Below the pieces are notes generated by a model that was given only the letters and a program-made list of their open reading frames with translations, had not been told where the DNA came from and did not search any database. Shown piece by piece: positions 21,495 to 34,300 of a stretch of 64,000 nucleotides of DNA. The translations under genes were made by a program, and so were the position numbers. Every line of letters starts with the position of its first letter. Position 1 is the stretch's first letter. Source of the stretch: Bolinopsis microptera (Eukaryota > Ctenophora > Tentaculata > Lobata > Bolinopsidae); the NCBI RefSeq assembly GCF_026151205.1, contig NC_087074.1, positions 2,666,001 through 2,730,000 of the forward strand, in the 5' to 3' direction.

Positions 21495-21572
21495 TGGGAT
21501 CATTTCGTCCGTAAAATTGTATACAATATCAAATAGTACAATACAATATCTACAAAATTTACATAAACAAAT

Positions 21573-23057
21573 CTAGGAGACCTCAAAGCTCGTCTTCTGG
21601 GGAATGAGGTTGAAGGATACGTCTTGCAGTTCAAGATGCTGGGCTGTTGACCTTCCTCTGATTCCCCTCAGTGCAATGAGTGTACTTCTTAACAGATCAA
21701 ATCTGAATCGTGTTCTGATATGATTTTTGACTTGGCTCTTGGCTTCTTTTTTGTGGTCAGCTATCATCTCAGAGACACGATCTACAAACACTGTGCAGAG
21801 CGGTCCCATACCTCCGGAGGTTGTGAAGACTAGAGGGACAAAGGATCCCTTCTCCGACTGAAGTACTCTCTCTTCATAAAAATCTTTCTTTTCTTTCTCA
21901 TGATCTCTATAGATCTTATCTAGTGGCTTAAATGTATTTGTGTCACAGTTGGGATGTGTGACCCTGATGTCATAGAATGTTCTTTCGAAAGGTGCATACA
22001 ATCCGACAGCTGCTACATCAAGACGGGCTTCATCCTGGGTGTTGGTCTTCCTTGAGAATGAGCTTGGTTGGACTGTCAGGAGTGCTGGTTCTATCCTTAC
22101 GTCTTTACACTTTGCTTCTCGGAGGAAGAAAGCAGCAGTGTCTCTTATGGCATTGTGGCGCATGGCAACGTATCCACCTAGTTTACAGTCAAGGGCGTGG
22201 TAGATACTGTTTACATTTCCACAGGCACATTTAGAGGGCACTCCTTGGATCTTCCAACCATAACGTAGGCGTATGCTGTCTTGAAACTCCTGCCTGTTCA
22301 GAACATAGTTGAGGTCCTTCAGTGGTAGTGTTGAGAGCCATGTTGAGGCTCCCTTCTCTCTTGCTTGGTCTAGGTGGTTCTTAAGTTGATGATCTGACTC
22401 ATTATAGAGCACCTTGAACCTTTGGGAGAGAAACTCCTCTTTCTGTTTCCTCAGTTCTTCTTTCTTTTCTTTTATCTTGCCCAGATCCAGCTTGGTGATA
22501 TCCTGGTCTTGTTGGTTGATCAAACTCACAAGGTCTTTAGTTACTGCTACTGAGTAAACATATTCACGGGTTGTTATCCGGACAGGATTGATGATGCCTA
22601 GCCCTCCACATCGAACAGGAAGTTCAAGGATATCTCTCTCGTGCTGGCTGACTGGGCGACCAAGGAAGGCTGGAATGAGTACATGCATGATCTTGCTCTC
22701 CAGTGGGGCAAAGTACTCAGCAATATCAGGTATTGTCCTCATGAAGAACCTCCATCGGTGGCATACTCCTTTGGTGAAAGCTGAATAAGCCAGCTGTGGT
22801 TCTTCAGATGCAATATCAGCAAGTTGCTCAATATCTGTTATCCATTTCTCAACTTTTTCTTTGATGTAATCTTCCCTGTATTTCTTTGAGCCTACCACAG
22901 CACCAAGGTGACGTTCTCCAGATGTCGTGATCTTAACACCAAGATGCCCAAATAGAGTCTCTGCTTCAGTTTGGTCTTCGGGATTCTTGACAATTAGAAT
23001 GGTCTTTTTAGCGTTGGGGTAGTACCCATATCCCGGGCCGATGTCACAGAGTCTATT
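21573..23057 (-). pseudogene. RT thumb, CCHC and endonuclease part of an R2/NeSL/Hero-like LINE protein
   Basis: About 495 codons open on the minus strand. The first Met (23069) lies in the target duplication, so the protein start is artificial. Visible: post-RT 'GPGYGYYPNAKKT', a thumb region 'CGGLGIINP' (about residue 155), a CCHC motif 'CACGNVNSIYHALDC' (about 281-295), and the nuclease-like 'ARLDVAAV' plus 'FYDIRVTHP' (about 348-373), then 'SGGMGP'. This order (RT, CCHC, PD-(D/E)xK-like nuclease) is that of LINEs with a restriction-like endonuclease rather than an APE endonuclease. The catalytic RT motifs are lost by truncation, so it is inactive. Confidence 0.85.
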
Positions 23058-23255
23058 CCATAAAGACACACATTCCTTTCAACCCTCCTGTGCTAACTGT
23101 AAAAATTCTAATAGAACTGATGAACAGTACACACACTCAGCCACAGATAGATCATGCCCAGCCTATATCTCTGAACAGCACAAGCTTAAGCATTCCATCT
23201 CATATTACACCCAAAAAAACTGGTGAAGAACAAGACTGGAGTTAAGAGCCTTAGT

Positions 23256-26075
23256 ATGAAATGTGCAAGCTGGAATGTTCGCTCTCTAAACAACAAAGTT
23301 GACCATGTTATGAACTTTTTAGAAGATAACAACATATCTATTTTCTTTGTTACAGAAACATGGCTAACTGATGAGAACAACAACACCACTGCAATAATAA
23401 AAAACTATGGCTATAAACTTTACCAAGTGTATCGCAAAGACAAATCAGGTGGAGGTGTTGCCATAATCTACAAATCATGTGTTCGTCTAATCAAAGTTTT
23501 TGCCAACAATGACGGATCATTTGAGGCAATTAACGCAAAACTGAAACTCGTTGATGGGTCTGTCGTCTTCTGCTCCTGTGTCTACCGTCCACCTGGGTCC
23601 TTGGGAAATTTCCTCTCTGATTTTGAAGATTTCCTGGCGGATGCATTCTCAAAATACAAGCATTTCTTGCTATGCGGAGATGTTAATATGCACCTAGACA
23701 GAATCTCTGCCCATGTGAGCGAGTGGAGCACCATACTATCATCTTTTGGGCTTCATCAACTTGTCTACTCACCAACACATAAAAAAGGTCACATCCTTGA
23801 TCCTGTTATTTCTTCGCACAAAGTAGTAGATCAAACTTCTGTTGAGGTAATGCAAAACATGGCCAAAAGCTTCCCATCCTGTGACCACTATCCGATTATA
23901 TTTCAGCTTCATAAGCCTCCTGACATTGACAAATGTGAGAAAGTCATACGCTTTAGAAAGATCAGAGACATAGATCAGGAACAATTTAAAGGTGATTTAT
24001 CTGTTGCTCTATCTGAGTTGGTTTTTGAAGAAAAGAGCTTCTCTGATGTTGTGACTCAATTTAACAATGGGTGTCAACATATACTAAATGTACATGCTCC
24101 AGAATATTCCAAAACCATCAAAGACATTCCCACTGCTCCCTGGTTTGATGGCGAATACAAAGTTGCAAGAGCCGACAGAAGAAAGGCTGAGAAAGCCTGG
24201 AAAAAGTCAAGTCTTGACATTGATCATGATATCTTTGTTCATTTGCGAGAACACTGTTCAGAGCTGACTCTCAAAAAGAAAAAACTGTTTTTCTCTAATA
24301 CTTTCCAAAAATACAAACACTCACAAAAGAGCCTTTACAAGTTTGTAGACACTTTCCTGGATAAAGAAAAGAACCTCACTTTACCATCTTCAGAAAATCT
24401 TCAGGAAACTGTAAATGCCTTTAACCAGTATTTTACTGAAAAAATTGAGAAAATCCGAACATCATTTCCCAACACTACTGTGACTAATAGTTCTCCAAAC
24501 TTCAATGGCCAGGCATTATCTGAATTTAGAAAAGCTACTATTTTTGAAGTAAGAGAATTGATCAAAGAATCTGGCATCAAAACCTCATCGATTGATCCAC
24601 TACCTAAAGAACTCTTGTCAGAGCACCTTGAGCTAATCCTCCCTACCCTTTGTGATATTATCAACGTTTCTCTTTCAACTGGAAGTATGGAGGGAATCAA
24701 ACTAGCACATCTCACTCCCCTAATCAAAGGAGATTCCCTAGACACTGAGAACTTAAAGAATTATAGACCCATCTCTAATCTTACATTCATCGGTAAACTC
24801 ATTGAGCGCTTTGTATTAAAATGCCTCAATGAACATCTAGCCAAGAATAATCTCAACATCGACCACCAGTCTGGTTACAAAAAGCATCACAGCACAGAAA
24901 CACTCCTCATTACCATAGTCAATGACCTCCTCATAGCCACTAATGAAAACACAGCAACAGTTGTAATGCTTTTAGACCTGAGTGCTGCATTCGACACAGT
25001 TGACCATATCAAACTGATCAATATATTGAAGTGTGAGATTGGGATTGCGGGAACAGCCTTGAAATGGTTCACCAGCTTCATCCGTGGTCGTTGTCAAAAA
25101 GTCAAGATAGGTGACCTAGAATCTGAAGAAATTGTAATAAAGTTTGGTGTCCCACAGGGCTCTGTCCTTGGCCCTGTGTTGTTCAATATCTACATCCGCT
25201 CAATTTACTCTTCTGTAAAATCAAAGCAATTTCTGATCCATGGCTATGCTGATGATCACCAGATCTACAAGTCATTTTCATCCGCTACAGAATATCAAGT
25301 CCTCAGCGAAGACCTGCCCTCCTGTTTTAGAGAAATCGAGACCTGGATGACGAATCACTTCCTTCTTCTAAATCCAACTAAAACTGAAATTATAGTTTTT
25401 GGTTCAAAACGTTTATTGTCAGAATTAGAAATTGGTGGTGTCTTCCTAAAATCTTCTGTCTGTATAAGACTTGTTAACGTTACCAAAAACCTTGGCTTTA
25501 CATTGGATTCCTCTCTGACTCTAAATCCTCAGATAAAGAAGCTTAAAGCTGCAAACTGCCACAAGATGCGGAATATTGCAAAGATGAAACCATTCCTCTC
25601 TGAAGATCAAATGCAAATCATCGTACAATCTCTTGTTATTAGTTCGCTTGACTACTGCAATGCACTTTACTATGGTACTAATCATTCTGTTTTGAAACAG
25701 CTACAATCTCTGCAAAACAGAGCATGTCGCTTAGTTAAAGGTCTAAAGAGGAGAGAAGAAGTTGAGCCCTACATAAAAGAACTTCATTGGCTCAAGGTAC
25801 AAGAACGTATTGAATTTAAAATACTCCTGCTAACTTTCAAACTGCTCCATGGACTAGCACCTTCATACCTGTCAAACCTTGTCAAGTACAATCCCAGTGG
25901 TGGCAGAGATGTGTCTCTTCATTGCCCTATAAACAGTCCACCAAGAGCCTTCTCTTCATCTGCTCCAAGATTATGGAACAACCTTCCTCAAGAAATCAGG
26001 AAATGTGTAAACATCAATGACTTTAAGGGAAAACTAAAAGCTCATCTGTTTAGAAAGTCCTTTGATATGTACTGA
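23256..26075 (+). CDS. ORF2 of a CR1/L2-like LINE: APE endonuclease plus reverse transcriptase
   Basis: 939 codons from the first ATG (23256); the frame is open from 23223. Endonuclease motifs: 'CASWNVRSLNNK', 'VTETWL', 'YRPPGS', 'LCGDVNMHLD' and 'SCDHYPI' near residue 210. RT motifs: 'NYRPISNL', 'LLDLSAAFDTVDH' (codon about 582 of the open frame), 'GVPQGSVLGPVLFNIYI', 'YADDHQIY' (about 673), then the conserved tail '..FSSSAPRLWNNLPQEI'. The ORF is intact with all catalytic blocks. ORF1 is disrupted upstream, so the copy as a whole is unlikely to move by itself unless supplied with ORF1. CR1/L2 placement rests on the motif style and the TTA-rich 3' tail. Confidence 0.92.
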   Translation: MKCASWNVRSLNNKVDHVMNFLEDNNISIFFVTETWLTDENNNTTAIIKNYGYKLYQVYRKDKSGGGVAIIYKSCVRLIKVFANNDGSFEAINAKLKLVDGSVVFCSCVYRPPGSLGNFLSDFEDFLADAFSKYKHFLLCGDVNMHLDRISAHVSEWSTILSSFGLHQLVYSPTHKKGHILDPVISSHKVVDQTSVEVMQNMAKSFPSCDHYPIIFQLHKPPDIDKCEKVIRFRKIRDIDQEQFKGDLSVALSELVFEEKSFSDVVTQFNNGCQHILNVHAPEYSKTIKDIPTAPWFDGEYKVARADRRKAEKAWKKSSLDIDHDIFVHLREHCSELTLKKKKLFFSNTFQKYKHSQKSLYKFVDTFLDKEKNLTLPSSENLQETVNAFNQYFTEKIEKIRTSFPNTTVTNSSPNFNGQALSEFRKATIFEVRELIKESGIKTSSIDPLPKELLSEHLELILPTLCDIINVSLSTGSMEGIKLAHLTPLIKGDSLDTENLKNYRPISNLTFIGKLIERFVLKCLNEHLAKNNLNIDHQSGYKKHHSTETLLITIVNDLLIATNENTATVVMLLDLSAAFDTVDHIKLINILKCEIGIAGTALKWFTSFIRGRCQKVKIGDLESEEIVIKFGVPQGSVLGPVLFNIYIRSIYSSVKSKQFLIHGYADDHQIYKSFSSATEYQVLSEDLPSCFREIETWMTNHFLLLNPTKTEIIVFGSKRLLSELEIGGVFLKSSVCIRLVNVTKNLGFTLDSSLTLNPQIKKLKAANCHKMRNIAKMKPFLSEDQMQIIVQSLVISSLDYCNALYYGTNHSVLKQLQSLQNRACRLVKGLKRREEVEPYIKELHWLKVQERIEFKILLLTFKLLHGLAPSYLSNLVKYNPSGGRDVSLHCPINSPPRAFSSSAPRLWNNLPQEIRKCVNINDFKGKLKAHLFRKSFDMY

Positions 26076-26816
26076 GTAAATAATACATTATCAGAAGATT
26101 TTTAAAATCTTCATCCTATAGCAGGTCAATTTTACGCTTTAAATTAAATTATTTTAGGCTACTAATTTTTCAGGATTTTCGGGCAACATTCGAGATATTA
26201 TTCTTTTCCGTGTTTCACTGTGTCTGCCAACAAAATTTTAGTGTAGGTCAGAAAAGGAGGCTCTATCCCGGGACACCAACATTTTTTGGGTTGGCACCCA
26301 GGAGAAAGCTGCCTTATTCTTTGTATTTTGTCTCAAGTATTTTAGCATCTTCTTCCACTCTGTTTATTTCACCGTCTCTAGACTTGTATGTTGCCCAGAT
26401 AATTTGACATGACTGTATTGGATTTTCTGTAACATCAGTTACTGTTCTGCAGTAAGCTTTTTAATAATTTTGTATTGTATATTGAAGTATTCAGATTGTT
26501 TGTATATTTGGAGTTATATATATTTGGAGTCTCATACATAGATTTCTTGTGGTCATCATCTATTTTTCATATGTTTTGTTAGAAAACCTGCTAACCTTTC
26601 TTGGATATCTTCTTGTTAAAGGTGTTTCTGCCTTATTTAGTCAGGATTTAACTTGTAGCTATAAACTTCCGTTTTTAATTCCAGTCCAAGGCGAGATGCA
26701 CGATCTCTACTGTCATTTAGGTATCTTTTACAGCTGAGCATAAGGGTTAAATTTAAATTATTTAACCTTTTGGTGCTGTATCAAAATAACATTAATTTAT
26801 TATTATTATTATTATG
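26076..26816 (+). mobile_element. 3' UTR and (TTA)n tail of the CR1/L2-like LINE
   Basis: AT-rich with no coding sequence. It ends in 'ttattattattattattatg' (about 26795-26815), the short simple-repeat tail usual for CR1/L2-type LINEs. The exact end and any target duplication were not resolved. Confidence 0.65.
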
Positions 26817-28386
26817 CAGCTGTCATTTGAAAACAATCCCCTTTAACAAATGTAATCCAGTGGTCTCACTTCTCGGCCCACAGGTTCCTCCTATTAACAA
26901 ATTTTTGATTTTGGTAAATGTGTGCTGACTCCACCACCTATGTATTTAACCTAATATTTAGTGTATTACAGGTAGACATTGACTTAGGTAGGTATTTTTC
27001 TCTTAAGGTAGATATTAAGAATTTGGTAAATTTCTTAATTGTATGACTATTTCCATTATTGAGACGTTTTAAATATTTGATTTGAGAGGTTTTTTTTATA
27101 GGACTGGTTCACAGTGTGAACAGATTCCAGATTTATATATTTTTTAAGTGATATTTAATAAAATGATTAAAAGAACCAATTTTAAAGTTGCCATAGTAAA
27201 GCCTTTAGGTCCAAAAATATACCCATTATGCTCACGTAAAAACAACTCTAAATCAGTAGGCTGTCACTCTATTAATGCACCACACCGCTTCCTCCACTGC
27301 ACTAAAAGTTATACAATAAATTCTACAATCCTAATTTTGTATCGTGATGGAGACCGGTGTCCATACAAAAATTTTACTAGGTTGCCGTTTGGTGTGAGCA
27401 ATAGCGAACAGCACGAACACTCCTTTGCCCCGTCAACCTATATCTAATCTATTTAAAGAGTGACAACCATACTACACATTGAATTAGGATTCCTTTAAAT
27501 ATCAAATTGATTTATTGTAAACTTGTTTACTCTGTAATAAATGGCATAAAATTGAATTTTTGTTTAACTGAATTTTTGTTTAACTGATAAGCAGGTTGTA
27601 AATGAGTGAAGCATCATTTCGACATAATTTATTTACTAGATCAATACAGTATAGTAAAGTATGGTCTACAGTTTACCCTAAGGAGATTCTAGATTTGTGG
27701 CAGGCTGCTCCTCGTTTAACCCTCACTAACGGATTTTCCGTTAAATCAGATTAGTCGACTGGAGGCCGAGGGTTGCTTGTACTCAGTGGCAACACGACCA
27801 CCCTCGCTATGCAGGGGGCGGTTTTTTTTTCACAAGTACGTTTTGACACTGATTGTAAAAAAGCAGGCCTCAAACCCTTAATTTGCTCAAGAAGTCCTTC
27901 CATTATGAGTGGACTTGCTGAGTAGGCTGAGTGTAACGAAACTTAGCAGGGTAATGTTGTAGAGCAAGGAACTGGTTTCGTTTGCAGGCACTACTTCAGT
28001 TTATAGTTCAAAATAATAGTTCCATGTGGGTGTTTATTCTTTCAATGAGAAACCACTATTCCTTAATTATTTGATAATAAAGTTTTCTCAAATGTAATAG
28101 TAAAGTAAAGCTTAGAAATAGAGCTCTGGAATAATGCGTCCCTTGCAATTATATCTTCAAGTTACTATGAACCAAATCTTTCTTCTGAATGTTCATTTAA
28201 ACTCACTTTGATGGTTACACATTTATTGAACTATGGTTCTTTTAAATGAAACTGTACATTGTTTTCAATGACTGCATGTGGCAGTGATTAAAATGTTTAC
28301 ATATTTCAGGATGTAGGAAAAAGAAATGATCTAGTACAAGGAACCAAAGCCCTGTTGAAGAGACACTATGGCATGGCAGAGTGACC
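26817..28386. other. Region between the LINE and CYLD, no clear gene
   Basis: About 27600-27710 encodes 'FRHNLFTRSIQYSKVWSTV', loosely like the ORF at 20281, perhaps a LINE remnant. An AG at 28309-28310 ('atatttcag') could be the acceptor of the first coding CYLD exon, which would place its 5' UTR exon further upstream. Confidence 0.4.
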
Positions 28387-31300
28387 ATGACAGTTAGCCT
28401 CCCTGCGCAGCAAGTATGCCTCCTGCGCAAGGCGATTCCCATCCCCACTGGTCATGGGACTGGTCAGCTTATTAAGGGAGAAATAGTCACTGTAATCAGT
28501 AGTCATGGCGAAGAATGTACCATATCTCTGCTCATGGATTCTTCTCAAGTCTATACTTGTCACGAAAAAAACTTAAAGACGGTGGGTTGATTGTTTTACT
28601 GTTTTTCACACCTTTTTAATTGTAGTTCAAATTTGTTTTTTGTTAATTGCTACAGCAACTCATTAATTCCTTATAGTTTCATTCGGCTTTTTTTAATCTA
28701 TAGGTTCCCTACGACATAGTTAAATTCTTGCTTCCGGTAATCCCTTGTTCACGCCGCTATGAGGCGTTCTCAAAACTGGACAAGATGCTACTTACACTGC
28801 CAATGGGATCTCTTGTGAACATCAGCAGAGGTAGACAGAATACGACTGTAGTGGGAGAGGTCTGTCTTCACTGTTTACATCTAGATTTTAATTTATTAAA
28901 CTTCTCGTCTTCACTCAATGCCTAAATGAAAGGTTAGGTAAAAGAACATGACATTTAACAACTAGAACTACTTGTTAAGGGTGATTGTTTAACATCGACT
29001 AGATTTGCCTTTCGATCATGTAAAATAATTTAACATTGAAACTGCCCATTATACTTACAACTAAATTATAAATATATCTTCCTCTAATTGGAAAAATTGA
29101 CTAACCCTAATTTCTCTGCAGCTGAAGTACAGAGGTGAGATCAAGGATCGACTAGGAGTGTGGTTTGGCCTGAAACTTGTTGGTCTAGCTGCAGGTAGCT
29201 AACTTCATTGTAATATTTCTGTTCCTGATGATTTTCTTCTAATTCTCGTCTTTCACACGCTAGTTGGGTAAAATAACAGCCTTCAATAGAGTGTGTCACG
29301 TTTTTATTGATAATATTTCATTTTAGGTTGTGGTGATAGTGATGGTTCTATCAAAGGAGTCTTCTACATGGAGCGCTGTCCTGTTAGCTCTGTTGTGTTT
29401 GCTACTATTGATGAGATATCTATCAAAGGTAAGTTCTGCTACATAGTTTTATTTTATATGAGACTGTTAATGAATGAATTAATTAATAACGTTGCACTAA
29501 GTTTAAGGGTTTGATTTCCAATGTCTTCACACATAATCAGTTATGTTTAATATTATAACTTACCAACCGTTAATCACTATTTCACCTCACCTTTACTGCA
29601 AAAATTGCAATAAACATTTGATACAGGGTCGGATTCCCTTCAAGACTCAACCCTATCTATGTTGAGCAACATGGGGGATATTAAAGACAAAACCCTGACC
29701 AAAGTATCTAAAACTCTCCCTGCCAGTGCTCGAGCCAGAAGATCTGAACCGAAATCAAGTAAGATTTTAAGAATACTATCAGAGTTTACAAAACCGTCAA
29801 GGTCACATGCATAACGTCAGTCGAGTAGCAACGTGAAGTATAGACTCTATAGTCTATACTATAGAGTTTGTGTTATTTAAAGTTGACTGTTTTTTGTTTA
29901 CTCCTGCTGCTGCCTGCATTATATGATCGTCTGCTTGAAGGTTCAAGTGATGCACTCAATGTTAAGAATGTACTGTACGAGCTAAGTTTTAAACCGAATT
30001 AACGTGCTCGGCTCAGCTTGCACGCCTCAATGTACACCATCTTTATAGACTAGACATCGTACAAGTTTTCAGTCGCATTTTTGTTCGTTTTCGTTTCTGC
30101 ACTTCTTGGAAATCATCTCACTTTCTTGTGCTGGGAATGTTTTTTGGTGACTTTGATAATGGTTATCGGGATGCTGTGTTGAATTGCTCACTGTACTCTG
30201 GTGAGATACCTTTAAATCTCGTCCGAGCCTTTTTTTCTAAAACTTAAGTAAACTAATTAGTAAAATATGTGTCAGCCGTCACGTTGCTGAGTTCGCTTTT
30301 TGATCGTTACTAATGGCTGCATTATGACATCTCGACTTATTCTTCTTAAGAAAAGCTTTTACCGCAGAAGCTAAACTTTCTTAACCATCGATCATGAAAC
30401 GAACTTGTTCGAACGTCCGTCATAAAGCTTTTATCATCATATAACCATCTCTCATGTTATGATATGTTCATTGTACATCATATAACCATCTCTCATGTTA
30501 TGATATGTTCAAAGCTTTTATCATCATATAACCATCTCTCATGTTATGATATGTTCATTGTACATCATATAACCATCTGTCATGTTATGATATGTTCAAA
30601 AGACATTATTTCCCATTTTCCTTCAGGAAGAGGAGCCAAAAGAATTATAATTTCTCACACGGTTCTTATCTTAACATTAACAAACATCTACTGCCACTAA
30701 ACGAACCAAAACGGCCAACTTTGTTAACAAGGACATAAATTATATCACGACTTGCCTACAAGACAAATTCTTAAATTCATTCGAGTCTATAACAGTCAAC
30801 AAGAATCTGCTTACTGCACATTGCACAAGCACTTGAGCCGAATGACAAGGACTGAAACGATTCAAATTTCGTACTTTTAGAAATTTAAATAATTTGGTAC
30901 AGTTGCTGTTATAAATTTATGTCAAGAGATAAGTGTTATTTAAAAATTCGCTTATAGCATTATCATATTTGATACATGTGTGCGTATATTTATATTTGAT
31001 TGTAATTAAATATTTTAAGGCTTTAGTGCCGAGTAATGCCTCCGGGTAGTGCTCCTCGATCAATCAATCAATCAACAAGCATTTACTGCCACTAAAGTGA
31101 AAAGTCAGATGGTCAAATAAAAATGTTTTATCAGCTATCTACACGTCTTGTCACTTGTATTTGTCAGCTATACTACTACTATACTGTAGTGGGTGGGTGG
31201 GTGGGTGGGTGGGTGGGTGGGTGGGTGGGTGGTTGGGTGGGCGGGTGGGTGGGTGGGCGGGTGGTTGCGTGGATGCGTTCGTCCGAGTCAATATATCAGC

Positions 31301-34300
31301 ATTGAAGTGTCCTCCATGACACATTTATTAAACACACTGTACTGCTGTGAACATTAGAATTGTATTTACTTTGTGTGTCACATACGTATAAAGACCTGCC
31401 TGTCCTGAAGTTTGCATAATAGATATATTTAGAATTTAGAAGCCACGTCTTTGAACAGCACAACATTGGATAGCGGGGAGGTTATTTGGCAAGAGATCAT
31501 TACATGTCACACTATTATAACATACTTTTATAACATACTTTTATAACATATTTTTATATGCTTATTATTGATCTGTAATTTGTCACTACAATTTCCTCTC
31601 AGATCAGGTGACGTGTAACTTCTGTGAGGGAGATCAGGTGATAGTACTAAAGAAGAAGTTACCTGCAGAACCCGGCGTCGTCAGAGCTGTCTTTCAGGTT
31701 TCAACAATAATTCAACTATAACTCTCTGGCCATTTCTACCATTATAACTCGATCCCTCCAAAGTTTACTCTCAGAAAAGAGAATGACGCGTCAAATCCAT
31801 ACACCTCCCCAGATGTAACATAATTTTTCTATTTTCAGGACGCAAAAAAACAGTGGATATTAGGAATAGAACTAGACAACCCTGTGGGAGACAGCAACGG
31901 AATGTACAAGGGTCGGCAGATGTTCACATGTGAAGCTCGGTTTGGTATATTCTGTGACACAACCGAGGCAATGCCCAAACACTACTACGAATCACCCCGA
32001 GTCCAGAGTCCCACCCCGGCTTCTCAACCTAATCACAACAGATCAGCATCTTACGGAGCTCCTCCACAAGTCACAGCAGGAACTGTTTCCAACGACTTCT
32101 CCAGCCCACCTCCCAATTACAACGATACCTTTAACTCTCACCCTGTCGTCAGTAACACCCAGTCACGTGAGCAACCCATACCCCGCTCCCCAAAACCTGC
32201 CCGCGTCAAGTCACCCAAACATGACTTTGAGTCTGCCTTCAGAATGCGCTCTCCCACTCCCTCGAACAATAAACTACCTGCTGATTTAGTTCACAGTATA
32301 AACACACTGTCGTTAGCTGGTGGCAGTAATGTTGTTGAGGACTCAATGTTAGATAACTCTCACAGAGTAGAGTTAGCCTCCACTAAAGCCAGGTCGTACA
32401 GCCCCAAGCTGGCTCCCGAGACCCCGGACCCACCTCCAGAGATAGACTACACGTTAGAAGTTGGCAGCATGATACAAGTCAGTAAAAGCAATGTAGTTCA
32501 CTACGGCGTGTTACGTTGGATTGGGCACCTGCCCGGTAAGAAGTATCTGTGTGCTGGATTGGAGCTGGAGGAGGAGATATCACCACCTGGCAACAATGGA
32601 ATGTATGAGGGAGTGAGGTATTTCACATGCCCGCCCTTCCGTGCTCTCTTCTGTTATCTTCACGACTGTTCGAAAGACAGGCGATTTGAAGAAATGCCAG
32701 TACAGCCGGAAATTAAAACAAATTACTTCGGACCAAAAGAAAGTCCTGTTATTGAGGGAAAGGTAGACCCCCCTAAGTACATATCCCCAATGTACATTGG
32801 CCGGAGTAGAGGTATACAGGGAAATAAAAACTCGTGCTATTTAGACGCAACTTTATATGGAATGTTCGCTTTTACCAACACGATGGACTACATCTTGTCA
32901 ACCCCCGTTGACGGTCACATTAATCAGACGATACAGAAAATACTGAGAGAATCAGTTGTTAATCCCTTGCGTGAGTGTGGGTTTGTGGGGGCGGATCATA
33001 TGAGGATATTACGGGACTTGATGAGCAAGAGCTCTACTTTAGTTGGGTTGGAGGATGAAGAGAAGGAGCCCGAGGAGTTGCTGAACGTCTTATTCACCGA
33101 GATATTCAATATCAAACCTCTTCTGTCATTCAGGTACGAACTCTTACTTTACAAGTTGAACTTTGGTGAGGTTTGTTGTGGTAAATGTTTCATTGTTAGT
33201 GTTCTGTGTTGTAGAGAGTCACTACTGCATCTGCTGTATTATATACAAACCAGGAAATTTGTGTAGGTATCTCTCTCGTTAAACAACATGTCCTAACACT
33301 GCTTTTGTCATTATGTGCATTAATTATACATAAAATACTATACATTATGTACGTAACAGGCTATAAATTGCACAGTGTTCTCCTACACTAGAGATATTTT
33401 TTTCTTGACATCTGGTAATGTAGGTGATTGAACTTTATATCGACAATATATATAATATATATATATATATTATATCAATATATCAATATAACTAACAGTA
33501 TACACCCTTATATCTGCCACCCCAGAATTGTACAAGTTAGCCCAGCATTATTGTGAAAATAACATTAATTATTCTTCGTACCAACAGCTCGTACAACAGA
33601 ACATATCGTCAGGCCGTTTCAAAGAAGCCCGACCATTCCACATAAACACGAAAAGCCACAAATATCGAGGAATTTCGGTGGAATTCCCGCAGAATTCCGC
33701 GAGAAATGGTCGGGCTTCTTATACACTACCCATGTCACCATGTTAATTACCATTAGTTAATTACGGGCCACCCTGTACAACTCTCCCTCAAAACTACAGA
33801 GCTTGCCACTCCCTGCACACTACAAAACATGTTAAACATTGACGTTGTTGATCTGACCCTCAAACGTTACATTTTAATCATACCAGACATTTCTAAAATT
33901 ACAGGGACGGCGCTAATGAGATCTCGCATGTGAATTTGTGTCAGATACTGTTGGAGAGAGACCCACACAGTTCCACCATGCCGCACACTCAGGATCTACT
34001 TACAAGATACTTTGTCAGTCAAAACCTATTCTTTCACACTCAACCTGATCTTTTACTCTTGCAGGTATGTTGTTTAATTGGTCAAGCTCTATTTTATTAA
34101 TTGATAAATACGCTAACAAATTAAGAAGATTTGAGTTTCAAAAGGATAGCAATTTTTTATTGCAACCATGCAATAGAAATTGCATGGTATAATGTGCCAG
34201 CATTTTACATTGTCTGCTCATTGAAAGGTCTGAAAGTTTATTGTATAAATAATGAAAAGAGGGTAATTATGTAGTCTAGGAAGTAGGATCATAATAAATA

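Larger units (their letters stand above)
21349..23059 (-). mobile_element. 5'-truncated LINE of the restriction-like-endonuclease type, inserted in ORF1
   Basis: Inserted on the minus strand between two copies of the 14-bp duplication 'ataaagacacacat'. Its 5' end (23059) is cut just after the RT active-site region, as with incomplete target-primed reverse transcription. Its 3' end consists of a stop codon, about 80 bp of UTR, a 115-nt segment with near-perfect 18-bp inverted ends (21380-21494) and a 31-bp run of A on the + strand (T on the element's strand) next to the target. Confidence 0.85.
20827..23226 (+). pseudogene. ORF1 (zinc-knuckle protein) of a CR1/L2-like LINE, split by another LINE
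   Basis: The left part (20827-21348) encodes a basic protein with zinc knuckles 'CNKCQKFGHYSAQC' and 'CAHCTEDHETNSC'. The reading frame is broken after '..NKDTH' by an insertion and resumes at 23074 in the same frame with a third Cys cluster ('CANCKNSN', '..DRSC') up to the TGA at 23224-23226, just before ORF2. The insert is bounded by a 14-bp duplication 'ataaagacacacat' (21335-21348, 23060-23073). Zinc-knuckle ORF1 proteins bind LINE RNA in known elements. The start is uncertain; the first Met in frame is 20827. Confidence 0.85.

Noticed and set aside
27747-27835. Small structured RNA suggested by 'gcaacac' and a T-run after a stem
   Set aside because: The stem is short and no known RNA family pattern was recognised.
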